Assembly: GCF_003814875.1 (NCBI RefSeq)
Contig: NZ_RKQF01000001.1
Span: forward strand, 10,354,001 to 10,418,000
Source of the DNA: Streptomyces sp. Ag109_O5-1
Lineage (GTDB): Bacteria; Actinomycetota; Actinomycetes; Streptomycetales; Streptomycetaceae
Direction: 5' to 3'
DNA length: 64,000 nt
A model generated the notes under the pieces. It had not been told where the DNA came from, searched no databases, and worked only from the letters and a program-made list of their open reading frames with translations. Position numbers and translations under genes: made by a program. Positions 1 through 7,961 of this stretch are shown here, one piece after another. Positions within the stretch are counted from its first letter, which is position 1. Each line of letters opens with the position of its first letter.

Positions 1-410
1 AGGGGGATGGCGCGTAGGTCGGCGCCCATCCGCTGCTCGGCGACGTCGCAGAGCCGGGTCAGTTCGGCGGCGGTGAGGAAGGTGGGGGTGCCGCCGCCGA
101 AGGCCGCGGTGGCGAACCGTACGTCGTCCGTGTGCCCGAGGGCCTCCCGCACGGCGGTCGCCTGGCGCTCCAGGGCGTCCAGGTAGGCGCCGGTCAGGTC
201 GTCGGGGGCGCCGATGCGGGTGAAGAGGTTGCAGAAGCCGCAGCGGACCTCGCAGAACGGGATGTGGAGATAGAGGGAGAGGGCGTTCTTCGGCTCGGCG
301 GCCCACAGGTCGCCGAGCGCGGGGCGGTCGGGCAGCCGGCGATAGGCGGTCTTGTGGGGGTAGGCGTAGACATAGCTCTGGTAGGGGCTTGCCGCGGTCG
401 CGGTGGTCAT
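1..410 (-). CDS. STM4012-like radical SAM protein (partial)
   Basis: This is the N-terminal 136 residues of a radical SAM enzyme; the C-terminus lies beyond the window edge. The reading frame carries the iron-sulfur cluster motif CEVRCGFC (Cx3Cx2C) after the LYLHIPF stretch typical of HemN/HemW-like proteins. A Gly-rich segment (FGGGTPTF) for SAM binding follows. Its ATG overlaps the stop of the upstream sulfatase-like gene by four bases (ATGA), so the two are translationally coupled. Neighbours match the STM4012-STM4015 gene set first named in Salmonella, which suggests this family rather than true coproporphyrinogen oxidase. The substrate is unknown. Confidence 0.85.
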   Translation of the reverse strand, partial: MTTATAASPYQSYVYAYPHKTAYRRLPDRPALGDLWAAEPKNALSLYLHIPFCEVRCGFCNLFTRIGAPDDLTGAYLDALERQATAVREALGHTDDVRFATAAFGGGTPTFLTAAELTRLCDVAEQRMGADLRAIP

Positions 411-1270
411 CGGGCGGCCTCCGCCGGGTCCAGGAAGAAGTGGGCGTACGGCACGGTCCACACGGACTCGTGGCCGAGGCGGTGGCCGGTGTAGCCGTCG
501 TCGCCGTAGGCGGTGCCGTGGTCGGAGCAGACGATCGCGAAGCAGCGGCGCCTGCTGCTCGCGGCGGCGAACAGACGGCCGATGTGCCGGTCCACATACT
601 CCAGCGCGGCGGCATGGGTGGCCCGGCTGTCGCCCGCCTCACGGGTCGCGCCCGGCAGATGGAACCAGTTGGGCTGGTGCAGGGCGGAGACGTTGACGAA
701 GAGGAACAGTCGCTGTTCGTGAGGGAGTTCGCGCACGATCTGCTCGGCGCGGGCCACCTGGTTCTCGAAGGAGTGGGGCGAGGTGACGCCGAACTCCTGC
801 TCCCAGTGCGCCTCGTCGAACATCCCGGGCAGGACGGAGCCCAGCGGGCCCCGCTTGTTGAAGAAGCCGACGCCGCCGATGCACACGGTGCGGTAGCCGG
901 CCTCGGCCAGACCTGAGACCAGGTCCGGGGTGTCGTAGACGAAGGTGCCGGTGGCCGTGGTCTCGCTGCCCGCGAAGCTGGCCGCGAACAGACGGGGGTG
1001 CGGGCCGGGGGCGGCCGGGGTCGGCAGGAAGCCCGCGAAGATCGCCTGGTGGGAGGCGTAGGTGAAGCTGCCCGGGGCGTGCCGCTTCTCCCAGCCGCCG
1101 CCGGGGAGATGACGGGCGAGGTGGGGCAGACGGCCCTCGGCGGCAAGTTCCACGGCGACGTCGTGGCGCAGGGTGTCGAGGGTGACGAGGAGCAGGTCGT
1201 GGCTGCCGACCACCTCGTTCATGTCCGGCTCGTTCATGTCCGGCTCAGCGGCCGGGGCGGGCGAGGGCAT
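407..1270 (-). CDS. STM4013-like sulfatase/alkaline-phosphatase-fold hydrolase
   Basis: This 287-residue protein of the alkaline phosphatase/sulfatase superfamily shows an early metal site in LLVTLDTLRHD and a second in CSDHGTAYGDDG, followed by GH. These placements are typical of the fold. No signal peptide is visible, so it is probably cytoplasmic. The ATG at 1270 is chosen because an AAGGAA ribosome site lies about seven bases upstream; a longer open frame continues without such support. The start overlaps the end of the ATP-grasp gene by 26 bp and the stop overlaps the radical SAM start. Families and order match the STM4012-4015 set. The reaction is unknown. Confidence 0.85.
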   Translation of the reverse strand: MPSPAPAAEPDMNEPDMNEVVGSHDLLLVTLDTLRHDVAVELAAEGRLPHLARHLPGGGWEKRHAPGSFTYASHQAIFAGFLPTPAAPGPHPRLFAASFAGSETTATGTFVYDTPDLVSGLAEAGYRTVCIGGVGFFNKRGPLGSVLPGMFDEAHWEQEFGVTSPHSFENQVARAEQIVRELPHEQRLFLFVNVSALHQPNWFHLPGATREAGDSRATHAAALEYVDRHIGRLFAAASSRRRCFAIVCSDHGTAYGDDGYTGHRLGHESVWTVPYAHFFLDPAEAAR

Positions 1271-2414
1271 GCGGGGTTCCTTCTGGGTACTGGAGAGCAA
1301 AGTGGTGCAGGGCGGCGCGGACTTGGGCGGCATAGGTGTCCAGACCCTCCGCACCGCTGCCGGGCAGGCCGGTGAGGCGGGGCAGCAGGTCGCCGAAGGC
1401 GTTCACCTCGCCGACGGCCGCCCGGCGCCAGTCGACGGCCGGGAGCAGGTCGACGCCGACGCACAGGGTGCGCGGGAAGCAGGCGGCGGCCCGCTCGCAC
1501 ACGCCGAGCACGTCGGACCAGAGGGCCCCGGCCGCTTCGACCGCCTGCCGGGCCGCGTCCAGGTCCCCCCGGCTGCCGCCGAGGTGCAGGTTGGTCAGCG
1601 GGGAGCGGCTGGTGCGGACGACCGCATGCGTGGCCCGGCCGCCGACCACGACGACCCGCAGATCGGCGGCCCGTCCCTGCTGGGCGGCCTTCGGCAGCCA
1701 GCGCTCCAGGTGCAGCCCGTCCGGCGCGAGCGCGTCGACGATCGCCGCGATCTCCGGCTCCCGGTCGTAGCGGCGTACCTTGAGGGAGTTGTGCAGCGTG
1801 CCGTCGGCCGCGCGCTCCACCGAGGTGGTCGCCCGGATCCGGCCGCCGCCCGCCGACTCCACCGCGAGCACGCCGGACGCGGACGAGCCGTGCGCGGGCT
1901 TGACGAAGAGCCGGGGCATCCGGTGCTCCCGCATCAGCGCCCGCACGTCGTCCCAGCCGCGCACCGGCGCCGCTCCGGGACCCGAGGTGGGCGAGGCCGG
2001 CACCGGTATCCCGGCGGCGTCCAGGACGGCGTGGCAGCGGCGCTTGTCGAAGAGCACGGCGAGGTCGTCCGGGTCGTCGAGGCGCAGGCCGCCGCGCAGG
2101 GTGCCGAGCGCGGCGACGAACCCGGCGTACCAGCGGGCCGAGCCCGCCACCCGGGTCGGCTCGCTCTCGCCGCGCAGCAGCAGGTCGACCTCCGCGTCCT
2201 CCCCGGGCGAGTCGATCCGGACGATCTCCCCGGCGTCGAACCCGGCCCCGCCGTCGCGCAGTACGTCCCGCCAGGCGACCACCCGGGGCCCGGGAAGCCC
2301 GGCGGCCCGGACCGCGTCCGCGAAGAGGGTGACGCGACGGTTCCCGGGGTTGCCGACGACCGCGAACCGCGCGCTTGCCGCAGACATCGACGCACGACGG
2401 TCGCCGGAGCCCAT
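1245..2414 (-). CDS. STM4014-like ATP-grasp protein
   Basis: This protein of about 389 residues has an ATP-grasp look: a nucleotide-binding strand with RLFVKPAHGSSASGV near the middle and an acidic metal-binding end (VDLLP...GEVNAFGDLLP). ATP-grasp enzymes join a carboxylate to an amine or thiol through an acyl phosphate. The N-terminal FAVVGNPGNRR segment is characteristic of the STM4014 group. ATG 2414 is used because it leaves only 11 bp after the upstream gene; an internal ATG at 2387 is an alternative. It sits in a tight minus-strand operon with radical SAM, sulfatase-like and leucine-rich partners, suggesting one shared modification pathway. Confidence 0.82.
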   Translation of the reverse strand: MGSGDRRASMSAASARFAVVGNPGNRRVTLFADAVRAAGLPGPRVVAWRDVLRDGGAGFDAGEIVRIDSPGEDAEVDLLLRGESEPTRVAGSARWYAGFVAALGTLRGGLRLDDPDDLAVLFDKRRCHAVLDAAGIPVPASPTSGPGAAPVRGWDDVRALMREHRMPRLFVKPAHGSSASGVLAVESAGGGRIRATTSVERAADGTLHNSLKVRRYDREPEIAAIVDALAPDGLHLERWLPKAAQQGRAADLRVVVVGGRATHAVVRTSRSPLTNLHLGGSRGDLDAARQAVEAAGALWSDVLGVCERAAACFPRTLCVGVDLLPAVDWRRAAVGEVNAFGDLLPRLTGLPGSGAEGLDTYAAQVRAALHHFALQYPEGTPHALARPGR

Positions 2415-2425
2415 GGGTACGTCCG

Positions 2426-3385
2426 TCACTCGCCCACGGCGACGTACCGCCACACCGTGCCGTCGTCGTCCTTGTCCTCGTCGGCGTCGTCGCGGTCGAG
2501 GTCCACCTCGACACCGGCGGGTATCAGGGTCGCGCGGACCCGCTCCTGGAGCGGCTCGGTGAGGTAGTTGTGGTGCAGGTCCAGCTTCTTGAGGTGGGTG
2601 AGCGGCCGGCCGTCCAGGAGTGCCGTGGCGCCGTCGTCGGTGAGGACGCCCATGGACAGGTCCAGCACCTCCAGGCGGTCGAGGACCGGGGAGTCGGCCA
2701 CGGAAGCCGCGACGTCGTCCTGCATCTCGCTGTTGCGTAGCGCCAGATGACGCAGCGCCGGCAGCCTTTCGCCGGACAGGATGCCCGCCAGGTCGGCCAC
2801 CTCGCTGTCGCCGCCGTACTCGGGGGTGCCCAGCCACAGGTCGAGGTACTCCAGGGCGGGCAGGTCACTGGCCCCCACCCCGCGCACCACCGCGGCGGGC
2901 AGTCCGCCGGCCTCCATGGTCAGCCGGCGCAGCGCGGTGTGCCGCAGCCCGGTGAAGCCCAGCCCAGAGCCGCCGCGCACCCCGAACTCCGCCAGCTCCG
3001 GGAAGCCTTCGAGCAGCGGGGTGACATCGCTCTGGTTGATCCAGGAGATCTCGCACTCCTCCACCACCATGTCGCCGAGGAACAGCGCACGCAGGGCCGG
3101 GAGCCGGTCGCGCGCGGCCAGCAGCGCCTCGATCACGGCGGACGGATCCGTGTCGTACGCCTCCTGCCAGGCGCCGACTATCAGCGCCCGGACCCGGGTG
3201 GTGTCGACGGCGGTGAGGAAGCGGGCGAACGCGTCGGTCCAGTCCTCGTCGGCGTCGTAGACGTCACTGGTGACCCGCCAGGCGACCGAGTCGGCGTCGG
3301 GCAGGCGGTCCGTCGACGCGCCGGGGCCGGGAAAGGCGTACGCGGGCAGCCCGTAGAGGGTGGAGAGGTGCTGATTGACGGTCAT
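2426..3385 (-). CDS. STM4015-like leucine-rich-repeat protein
   Basis: This 319-residue protein has several leucine-rich repeats in its second half (for example LRHLALRNSEM and LEVLDLSMGVLTDDG), ending in a very acidic tail. It is the first gene of a four-gene minus-strand unit and is preceded by an AGGAG ribosome site seven bases before the ATG. Leucine-rich repeats normally serve protein binding, so it may be the scaffold or substrate-recognition part of the STM4012-4015 system. No catalytic motif is visible. The 5' side faces the chitosanase gene, leaving about 210 bp for divergent promoters. Confidence 0.83.
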   Translation of the reverse strand: MTVNQHLSTLYGLPAYAFPGPGASTDRLPDADSVAWRVTSDVYDADEDWTDAFARFLTAVDTTRVRALIVGAWQEAYDTDPSAVIEALLAARDRLPALRALFLGDMVVEECEISWINQSDVTPLLEGFPELAEFGVRGGSGLGFTGLRHTALRRLTMEAGGLPAAVVRGVGASDLPALEYLDLWLGTPEYGGDSEVADLAGILSGERLPALRHLALRNSEMQDDVAASVADSPVLDRLEVLDLSMGVLTDDGATALLDGRPLTHLKKLDLHHNYLTEPLQERVRATLIPAGVEVDLDRDDADEDKDDDGTVWRYVAVGE

Positions 3386-3533
3386 ACGGCCGCTCCTGGG
3401 ACGCGTTCGAGGGCGTTCGGTGATGATCGCAGTTGTACCAAGCGGCACTGACAACGCGACGTCCGGCTGGTGAATCCCCTCTTGTTCGACCCTACGAACT
3501 TTCTGTGTGACGGGTACACAACTCCGGCCATCA

Positions 3534-3556
3534 CTGGTAGGAAACCTTCCTATCAG
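3534..3556. promoter_or_regulatory. palindromic operator upstream of chitosanase
   Basis: A 23-bp near-perfect inverted repeat is centred on 3545, with arms CTGgTAGGAA and TTCCTAtCAG around ACC. It lies about 40 bp before the chitosanase start, where a repressor would block transcription. Streptomyces chitosanase genes are known to be controlled by the ROK-family repressor CsnR binding a palindrome in this position. Assigning this site to CsnR is inference; no csnR gene is in the window. Confidence 0.7.
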
Positions 3557-3594
3557 TAGCAGCGATCCACCCCCCACCACCTTCTGGAGCCCCC

Positions 3595-4452
3595 ATGAGG
3601 CATCCGAACGACGCCGCGACGAACCCCGCCCCCGTCCTGACCTCCCGCCGCACCGTGCTCGCCCTGCTCGGCGTGTCCGCGGCGGGAGCGGGAGCCGTGC
3701 TGCTCCGCCCCGCACATGCCGCCGCCTCGACTGCCGCGAGCTGTGCGGGCCTCGACGACCCGGCGAAGAAGGAGATCGCCATGAAGCTGGTGTCGAGCGC
3801 GGAGAACTCCTCGCTCGACTGGAAGGCGCAGTACAAGTACATCGAGGACATCGGCGACGGCCGCGGCTACACCGCCGGGATCATCGGGTTCTGCTCCGGC
3901 ACCGGTGACATGCTCGACCTCGTCCAGCTCTACACCGACCGCAAGCCCGGCAACGTGCTCGCCAAGTACCTGCCGGCGCTGCGCCGGGTCAACGGCACCG
4001 ACTCCCACTCGGGCCTCGACCCGAACTTCCCCTCGGACTGGCGCAAGGCGGCCCAGGACACCGCGTTCCAGCAGGCGCAGAACGACGAGCGCGACCGCGT
4101 GTACTTCAACCCGGCGGTCCAGCAGGGCAAGACGGACGGCCTGGGCACGCTGGGTCAGTTCACCTACTACGACGCCATCGTCATGCACGGCGACGGCGAC
4201 GACCCCACCAGCTTCCGCAACATCCGCAAGCGCGCCCTCGCGAAGGCGAAGCCGCCGGCGCAGGGCGGCAACGAGACGACGTACCTCAACGCCTTCCTCG
4301 ACGCCCGCGTCTGGGCCATGAAGCAGGAGGAGGCCCACAGCGACACCACCAGGGTCGACACGGAGCAGCGGGTCTTCCTGCGCAAGGGCAACCTGTGCCT
4401 GAACACCCCGCTGGACTGGAAGGTGTACGGGGACAGTTACCACATCGGCTGA
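3595..4452 (+). CDS. csnA: secreted GH46 chitosanase
   Basis: This 285-residue precursor closely resembles the Streptomyces N174 chitosanase in recalled sequence. It would cleave beta-1,4 bonds in chitosan outside the cell. A Tat-type signal is visible: SRRTVLALLG, a hydrophobic stretch and a HAAA cleavage region. The catalytic pair of the family is present as Glu70 in VSSAENSS and Asp88 in DIGDGRGY, with the same 18-residue spacing as Glu22/Asp40 of the mature N174 enzyme. A GGAG ribosome site precedes the ATG. It is a single gene between a palindromic operator and a strong terminator. Confidence 0.96.
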   Translation: MRHPNDAATNPAPVLTSRRTVLALLGVSAAGAGAVLLRPAHAAASTAASCAGLDDPAKKEIAMKLVSSAENSSLDWKAQYKYIEDIGDGRGYTAGIIGFCSGTGDMLDLVQLYTDRKPGNVLAKYLPALRRVNGTDSHSGLDPNFPSDWRKAAQDTAFQQAQNDERDRVYFNPAVQQGKTDGLGTLGQFTYYDAIVMHGDGDDPTSFRNIRKRALAKAKPPAQGGNETTYLNAFLDARVWAMKQEEAHSDTTRVDTEQRVFLRKGNLCLNTPLDWKVYGDSYHIG

Positions 4453-4456
4453 CCTG

Positions 4457-4504
4457 CCCGGGGCTGTCGTACCGTCACCTCACCGTGCGGTACGACAGCC
4501 CGGG
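4457..4504. terminator. bidirectional terminator hairpin
   Basis: A long inverted repeat (GGGCTGTCGTACCG paired with its complement, plus a flanking CCC/GGG with one bulged G) lies five bases after the chitosanase stop. It sits just before the end of the convergent methyltransferase gene. Streptomyces terminators often lack a U tract, and the placement between convergent genes supports a shared terminator. Confidence 0.85.
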
Positions 4505-4508
4505 TGCC

Positions 4509-5315
4509 TCACGGCTTGATGCCCACCCCGGTCCACAGGCTGACCTCCGCGTCGGTGGCGGTCGGTTCGGAGTCCGGACGCCAGCGGTGGCCGACCGAGA
4601 CGCCCGGGTCGAGCAGCTCCAGCCCGTCGAAGAAACGCGCCACGTCCTCGCGCGAGCGGAACTGCACCGGGGTCCCTGCGTTGTTGTAGATGTCGGTGAC
4701 CTTCTGCCAGGTCGACGGGTCGAAGTCGGGCGTGCAGTGGCTCAGGGCGAGCGCGCTGCCCGAGGGAAGCACGTCCAGCAGCCGCGTGACTATGCCGTAC
4801 GGGTCCTGGGCGTCCGTGACGAAGTGCATCAGGGCGTTCAGGGACAGCGCCACCGGCCGGTCCAGGTCCAGCACCTCGGCCAGCTCGGGGGCGTCGAGCA
4901 GCGACTGCGGGTCGTTGACGTCCGCCTCGATGTAGGTGGTGCGGCCCTCCGTCGTGCTGCGCATCAGACGTTCGGCGTACTTGAGGACGAGCGGGTCGTT
5001 GTCGGCGTACACCACCCGTGCCTCGGGGACCACGGACTGGGCCACCTGGTGCAGGTTCGGCTCGGTGGGGATGCCGGTGCCGACGTCGAGCCACTGCCGG
5101 ATGCCGTGCTCCCGGGCGAGGACCCGGGTGGCGCGGTGCATGAAGGCGCGGTTCTCCCGGGCGCAGACGAAGATGCCCGGGTAGACGGCCGCCACGGTCT
5201 CGGCGGCCTTCGTGTCGATGTCGAAGTGGTCCTTGCCGCCGAGGTAGTAGTCGTACATCCGGGCGGAGTGGGGCCTGCTGGTGTCGATGTCCCGCGCCGC
5301 GTGCGAGGTGGTCAT
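4509..5315 (-). CDS. SAV2177-family (DUF574) SAM-dependent methyltransferase
   Basis: This 268-residue protein matches the actinobacterial SAV2177 group throughout: the N-terminal ARMYDYYLGGKDHF, the SAM-binding LDVGTGIPTEPNLHQVAQ and the DNDPLVL acidic strand end. The family is a Rossmann-fold methyltransferase, abundant in Streptomyces, with unknown substrates. An AAGGGA sequence precedes the ATG. It lies directly downstream of the DUF397 gene with a 48-bp gap, so it may be co-transcribed with the regulator pair. No membrane or export signal is seen. Confidence 0.93.
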   Translation of the reverse strand: MTTSHAARDIDTSRPHSARMYDYYLGGKDHFDIDTKAAETVAAVYPGIFVCARENRAFMHRATRVLAREHGIRQWLDVGTGIPTEPNLHQVAQSVVPEARVVYADNDPLVLKYAERLMRSTTEGRTTYIEADVNDPQSLLDAPELAEVLDLDRPVALSLNALMHFVTDAQDPYGIVTRLLDVLPSGSALALSHCTPDFDPSTWQKVTDIYNNAGTPVQFRSREDVARFFDGLELLDPGVSVGHRWRPDSEPTATDAEVSLWTGVGIKP

Positions 5316-5363
5316 CGTGTCCCTTTCGGTGGGTGCGTGGGGGAGAGGGGAAGGGGAGAGGAA

Positions 5364-5624
5364 TCAGCCGGTGGTCAGATGGTCGGCGAGGCCCCGTTTG
5401 ACCCCGGCGACGAACGCCGTGATCTCCTCGGGGGTGTAGATCAGCGCGGGGCCGCCGGGATCGGTCGACTGGCGCAACGCCACCCGGCCGTCGGCGAGTT
5501 GCTTGGTCTGTACGCACTGGCCTCCGTTGGGACCGCTCCAGGGAGACTCCCAGCCCTGCTCCCCGAGGTCCGATGCGGGCATGCCGTTGTACACGTCGCG
5601 GGCACTGCCGTCGATGATGGTCAT
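5364..5624 (-). CDS. DUF397 small protein
   Basis: This 86-residue protein carries the DUF397 pattern: WESPWSGPNGGQCVQ, then VALRQSTDPGGPALIYTPEEITAFV. Such proteins are almost always encoded beside DUF5753 helix-turn-helix regulators in Streptomyces, and some pairs act as antagonist and repressor in development. Here the ATG overlaps the regulator stop by four bases (ATGA), indicating coupled translation. Binding to the neighbouring regulator is inferred from that context. Confidence 0.93.
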   Translation of the reverse strand: MTIIDGSARDVYNGMPASDLGEQGWESPWSGPNGGQCVQTKQLADGRVALRQSTDPGGPALIYTPEEITAFVAGVKRGLADHLTTG

Positions 5625-6496
5625 GCGTACTCCTTGCGCATGCGGTTCAGCAGACCCCTGCTCTGCGCGTCGGAGGTCAGCAGGGACATGCGGTTGTGCG
5701 CCTCGAGATGGGCCACGACGTCGGAGCGCTGGTCGAGGTACATGGCGCCGGAGAGGATCTCGCTGTAGACGACGTCCGGAAGCTCGGGCTCCTCGAAACG
5801 GAAGTACGTGAACGGGGCGCACGCCCCCACATGGGCACCGGCGGTGAACGGGACGACGTCGACGCTGACATGGTCCAGCTCCATGACCTCCAGGAGCCGT
5901 TCGATCTGGGCCCGCATCACCTCGGGGCCGCCGACCACCCGGTGCAGGACGGCCTCCTCCATGACCACCCACAGCGTGGGCGCGTCCGGCCTGTCCAGCA
6001 GGGCCTGGCGGCGCAGCCGCAGGTCCACCCGCCGGTCCAGCTCCTCGTCACGGTCGTTCGGGAAACCGCCGCCGAGCACGGCACGCGCGTACTCGCGGGT
6101 CTGCAGCAGCCCCGTGACGTAGTGCGGTTCGTAGGTGCGCAGGGTCTTCGCCCCGGTCTCCAGGCTCACATAGGCGCTGAACCAGGTGGGCAGCACATCG
6201 CGGTAGGTGTGCCACCAGCCGGGCTCGTTGGCCCGCTCGGCGAAGGCGACGAACTCCTCCGTCTCCTGCCGGTCGGCGCCGTAGGTTTCGAGGAGTTTCT
6301 CCACGTAGAGGGGCTTGAGCGCGACCTCCGCCTTCTCCAGCCGGCGGATGGTCAGGGGGGCGACCCGAAGCGCCCGCGCAGCGTCCTCCAGTGACACGCC
6401 CGCTTCCTGGCGGCGCTCCTGGAGCCTGCGGCCCAGGATCATGCGCAGCACGGTGGGCGCACTGCTGCTGCCCGCGTTCGACCGGCCTTCGCTCAC
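5621..6496 (-). CDS. XRE-family regulator with DUF5753 domain
   Basis: This 291-residue protein has a helix-turn-helix at about residues 18-75 (LGRRLQERRQEAGVSLEDAA). A DUF5753 domain follows to the end, with the characteristic YEPHYVTGLLQTREYARAV and PFTYFRF segments. Members are DNA-binding regulators of morphological development or secondary metabolism and pair with DUF397 proteins such as the coupled downstream gene. A divergent 236-bp intergenic region separates it from the RsbW-like ATPase gene. This arrangement (regulator, DUF397 and a divergent anti-sigma-like ATPase) is common in Streptomyces. Confidence 0.94.
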   Translation of the reverse strand: MSEGRSNAGSSSAPTVLRMILGRRLQERRQEAGVSLEDAARALRVAPLTIRRLEKAEVALKPLYVEKLLETYGADRQETEEFVAFAERANEPGWWHTYRDVLPTWFSAYVSLETGAKTLRTYEPHYVTGLLQTREYARAVLGGGFPNDRDEELDRRVDLRLRRQALLDRPDAPTLWVVMEEAVLHRVVGGPEVMRAQIERLLEVMELDHVSVDVVPFTAGAHVGACAPFTYFRFEEPELPDVVYSEILSGAMYLDQRSDVVAHLEAHNRMSLLTSDAQSRGLLNRMRKEYA

Positions 6497-6652
6497 GCCC
6501 TACCTCCTGAGGGACTATCACCACGACGAGTGTGACAGGCACTTGATGAAGCGACCACACCGACACCGGCATTCTGAAATTATCAGAGAGCCGGTTGCAG
6601 GTTGAACTTGGGTGCGCGCATAGTTACTTGAGCAATTCGCGTGCACGACCAC

Positions 6653-6685
6653 GAACAACGTCCGGTCCCCGTAGGGACGTTGTTC
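6653..6685. promoter_or_regulatory. inverted repeat in the leader of the ATPase gene
   Basis: A perfect 11-bp inverted repeat (GAACAACGTCC and GGACGTTGTTC, 11-bp spacer) lies 47 bp before the GTG of the RsbW-like gene. Just upstream is an AT-richer stretch that probably holds the divergent promoters. It could be an operator for the DUF5753 regulator or a leader hairpin; sequence alone does not decide. Confidence 0.55.
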
Positions 6686-6732
6686 AGCTCTGCCTGCTCC
6701 CCGCCGCGCCCGCCTCACGGAAGGCAACCATC

Positions 6733-7173
6733 GTGTCCCCCCACGCGACTTCCCACCGCGACCTGTTGGACGTAGTAGACCCTGACCAGTCCCATTGGAT
6801 CGAGCTGCCCTCGCACCGCTCCAGCGTGAGAGTGGCCCGCCGCTCCATGCGGGAGCGGCTGAGCGCGTGGGGGCTGCCCGGCGAGCTGTGCGAGGACGCG
6901 GTGCTGCTCGTGTCCGAGCTGGCCACCAACGCCGTCCGCCACACGTTCAGCGTTCGCATCCTGTGCGGCATGGGCCTCATCGCCGACGGCTGTCTGCGGC
7001 TGGAGGTCCACGACCACGACTACTCGCGGCGGAGCCTGCTCCGGCGCGAGCCGGGCCCCGACGACGAGGGCGGGCGGGGACTGCTGCTCGTCGAGCAGCT
7101 CGCCGACTCCTGGGGTGTGGACCGCTCCAGGCTCACCAGCGGCCATGCGGTCTGGGCCACATTGACAGCCTGA
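6733..7173 (+). CDS. RsbW-like ATP-binding protein
   Basis: This 146-residue protein belongs to the HATPase_c family of anti-sigma/regulatory kinases. The N-box glutamate and asparagine are in LLVSELATNAVRHT, and the nucleotide-lid region is GGRGLLLVEQLADSWG. The GTG at 6733 is chosen because GGAAGG lies eight bases upstream; the frame is open further 5' but without a ribosome site. Streptomyces has dozens of such proteins, often next to DUF397/DUF5753 pairs as here, and most have no assigned partner. It may sequester or phosphorylate a regulator, but the target cannot be read from the sequence. Confidence 0.92.
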   Translation: MSPHATSHRDLLDVVDPDQSHWIELPSHRSSVRVARRSMRERLSAWGLPGELCEDAVLLVSELATNAVRHTFSVRILCGMGLIADGCLRLEVHDHDYSRRSLLRREPGPDDEGGRGLLLVEQLADSWGVDRSRLTSGHAVWATLTA

Positions 7174-7239
7174 CACGGCGCCGGGCACCCAGGGGGCTTC
7201 CAGGGTGCCGGTCGGGCGGGCATGGGGGGCTCGCCCGGA

Positions 7240-7268
7240 CCGTCCCCGCGGGGGAACCGCGGGGACGG
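7240..7268 (+). terminator. terminator hairpin after the ATPase gene
   Basis: A perfect 12-bp stem (CCGTCCCCGCGG with its complement) closes a five-base loop about 65 bp after the ATPase stop. No U tract follows, as is usual in Streptomyces. Confidence 0.7.
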
Positions 7269-7280
7269 CGTCGGCCCGGG

Positions 7281-7320
7281 TGGGTGCGGTCGTCGCTTGG
7301 GGGAGGGGCGACCGCACCCA
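7281..7320. terminator. second hairpin, 3' to both converging units
   Basis: A second perfect 12-bp stem (TGGGTGCGGTCG with its complement, 16-base loop) follows the first by 12 bp. It lies downstream of the decayed minus-strand genes and probably terminated them, forming a back-to-back terminator pair. Confidence 0.55.
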
Positions 7321-7369
7321 CGCCGAGGTGGCGGCGGACCGCCGTCAGCACAGCCCGCGCCACACCCCC

Positions 7370-7565
7370 CAGGTTCGGCTTCTTCTGCATGGACGACAGG
7401 CCCGGCCGCCTCGACTCGGCGCAGAAGGCACTCGGCGGTTCCCGGTACTCCACGTGGAACACCGCCCTGTGCGCCCTGACGAACGGGGTGAGGAGCGCGC
7501 ACTCGTCGTACTGCGAGCAGCAGCGCCGCCGCCAGGACCGCCGCCAGTGCCTTACGCGCACTCAT
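7370..7565 (-). pseudogene. GH114-like secreted hydrolase, internally deleted
   Basis: Only two ends of the gene remain. The start gives a signal peptide (MSARKALAAVLAAALLLA). About 20 codons in, the frame changes to SQYDECALLTPFVRAH and FHVEYREPPSAFC, which I recognise as the C-terminal part of GH114 endo-alpha-1,4-polygalactosaminidase-like proteins. The two pieces are out of frame and roughly 180 expected residues are missing between them. The ATG overlaps the stop of the upstream spherulin-like remnant (ATGA), so the two once formed an operon. Family assignment is from recalled motifs. Confidence 0.62.
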
Positions 7566-7961
7566 CGGTCCGTGCCTGTCAGCGCCGGTGTCAACCGGAC
7601 CCAGGGATTGGGCGGTTCGGCCGTCACCGGACCGCAGACCGCCGCACCGCGCTCGTGCGCCGTGCGCACGGCGAGCGGAACGAGGGCCTCGGGCACACCG
7701 TAGACCAGATGGCACAGCCGCTCCGGCGGCTGTCGGGCGGCCCACGCCGGTCTGCTGAACGCGCGGACGTACGTCGACCAGTGCCCCTCGAAGGTGACGG
7801 TCAGGTCGGCGAGCCGGACGTACCCCGGCGCCGGGTGGACGGCCTGCCCCCCTGCCGCCGGCTGGTGCGCGCCGTACGGAGGGCGGGCGCCGGGACGGTG
7901 GTGCTCAACCCGGGCGGCAAGCAGCCAGCAGCAGCGGGCGGGGCGGGAGGCGAGGAAGCAC
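7562..7961 (-). pseudogene. spherulin-4-like gene with an inverted internal segment
   Basis: The minus strand at 7562-7838 reads PGYVRLADLTVTFEGHW and PPERLCHLVYGVPE, the C-terminal half of spherulin-4-like proteins. The segment expected just before it (RLVRAVRRAGAGTVVLNPG) is present at 7841-7915 but on the opposite strand. A possible signal peptide (LPRLPPRPLLLAAC) begins at GTG 7961 on the minus strand. The gene has therefore lost its N-terminal body and had about 75 bp flipped. CCGGGT at 7831 and ACCCGG at 7908 lie at the flip ends. Confidence 0.6.

Noticed and set aside
1173..2567. Long plus-strand open frame opposite the ATP-grasp gene
   Set aside because: It is a mirror of the minus-strand coding region in GC-rich DNA; composition is Gly/Arg/Val-rich with no motif.
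4395..5768. 457-codon plus-strand frame over the methyltransferase
   Set aside because: The opposite strand matches the SAV2177 family from end to end.
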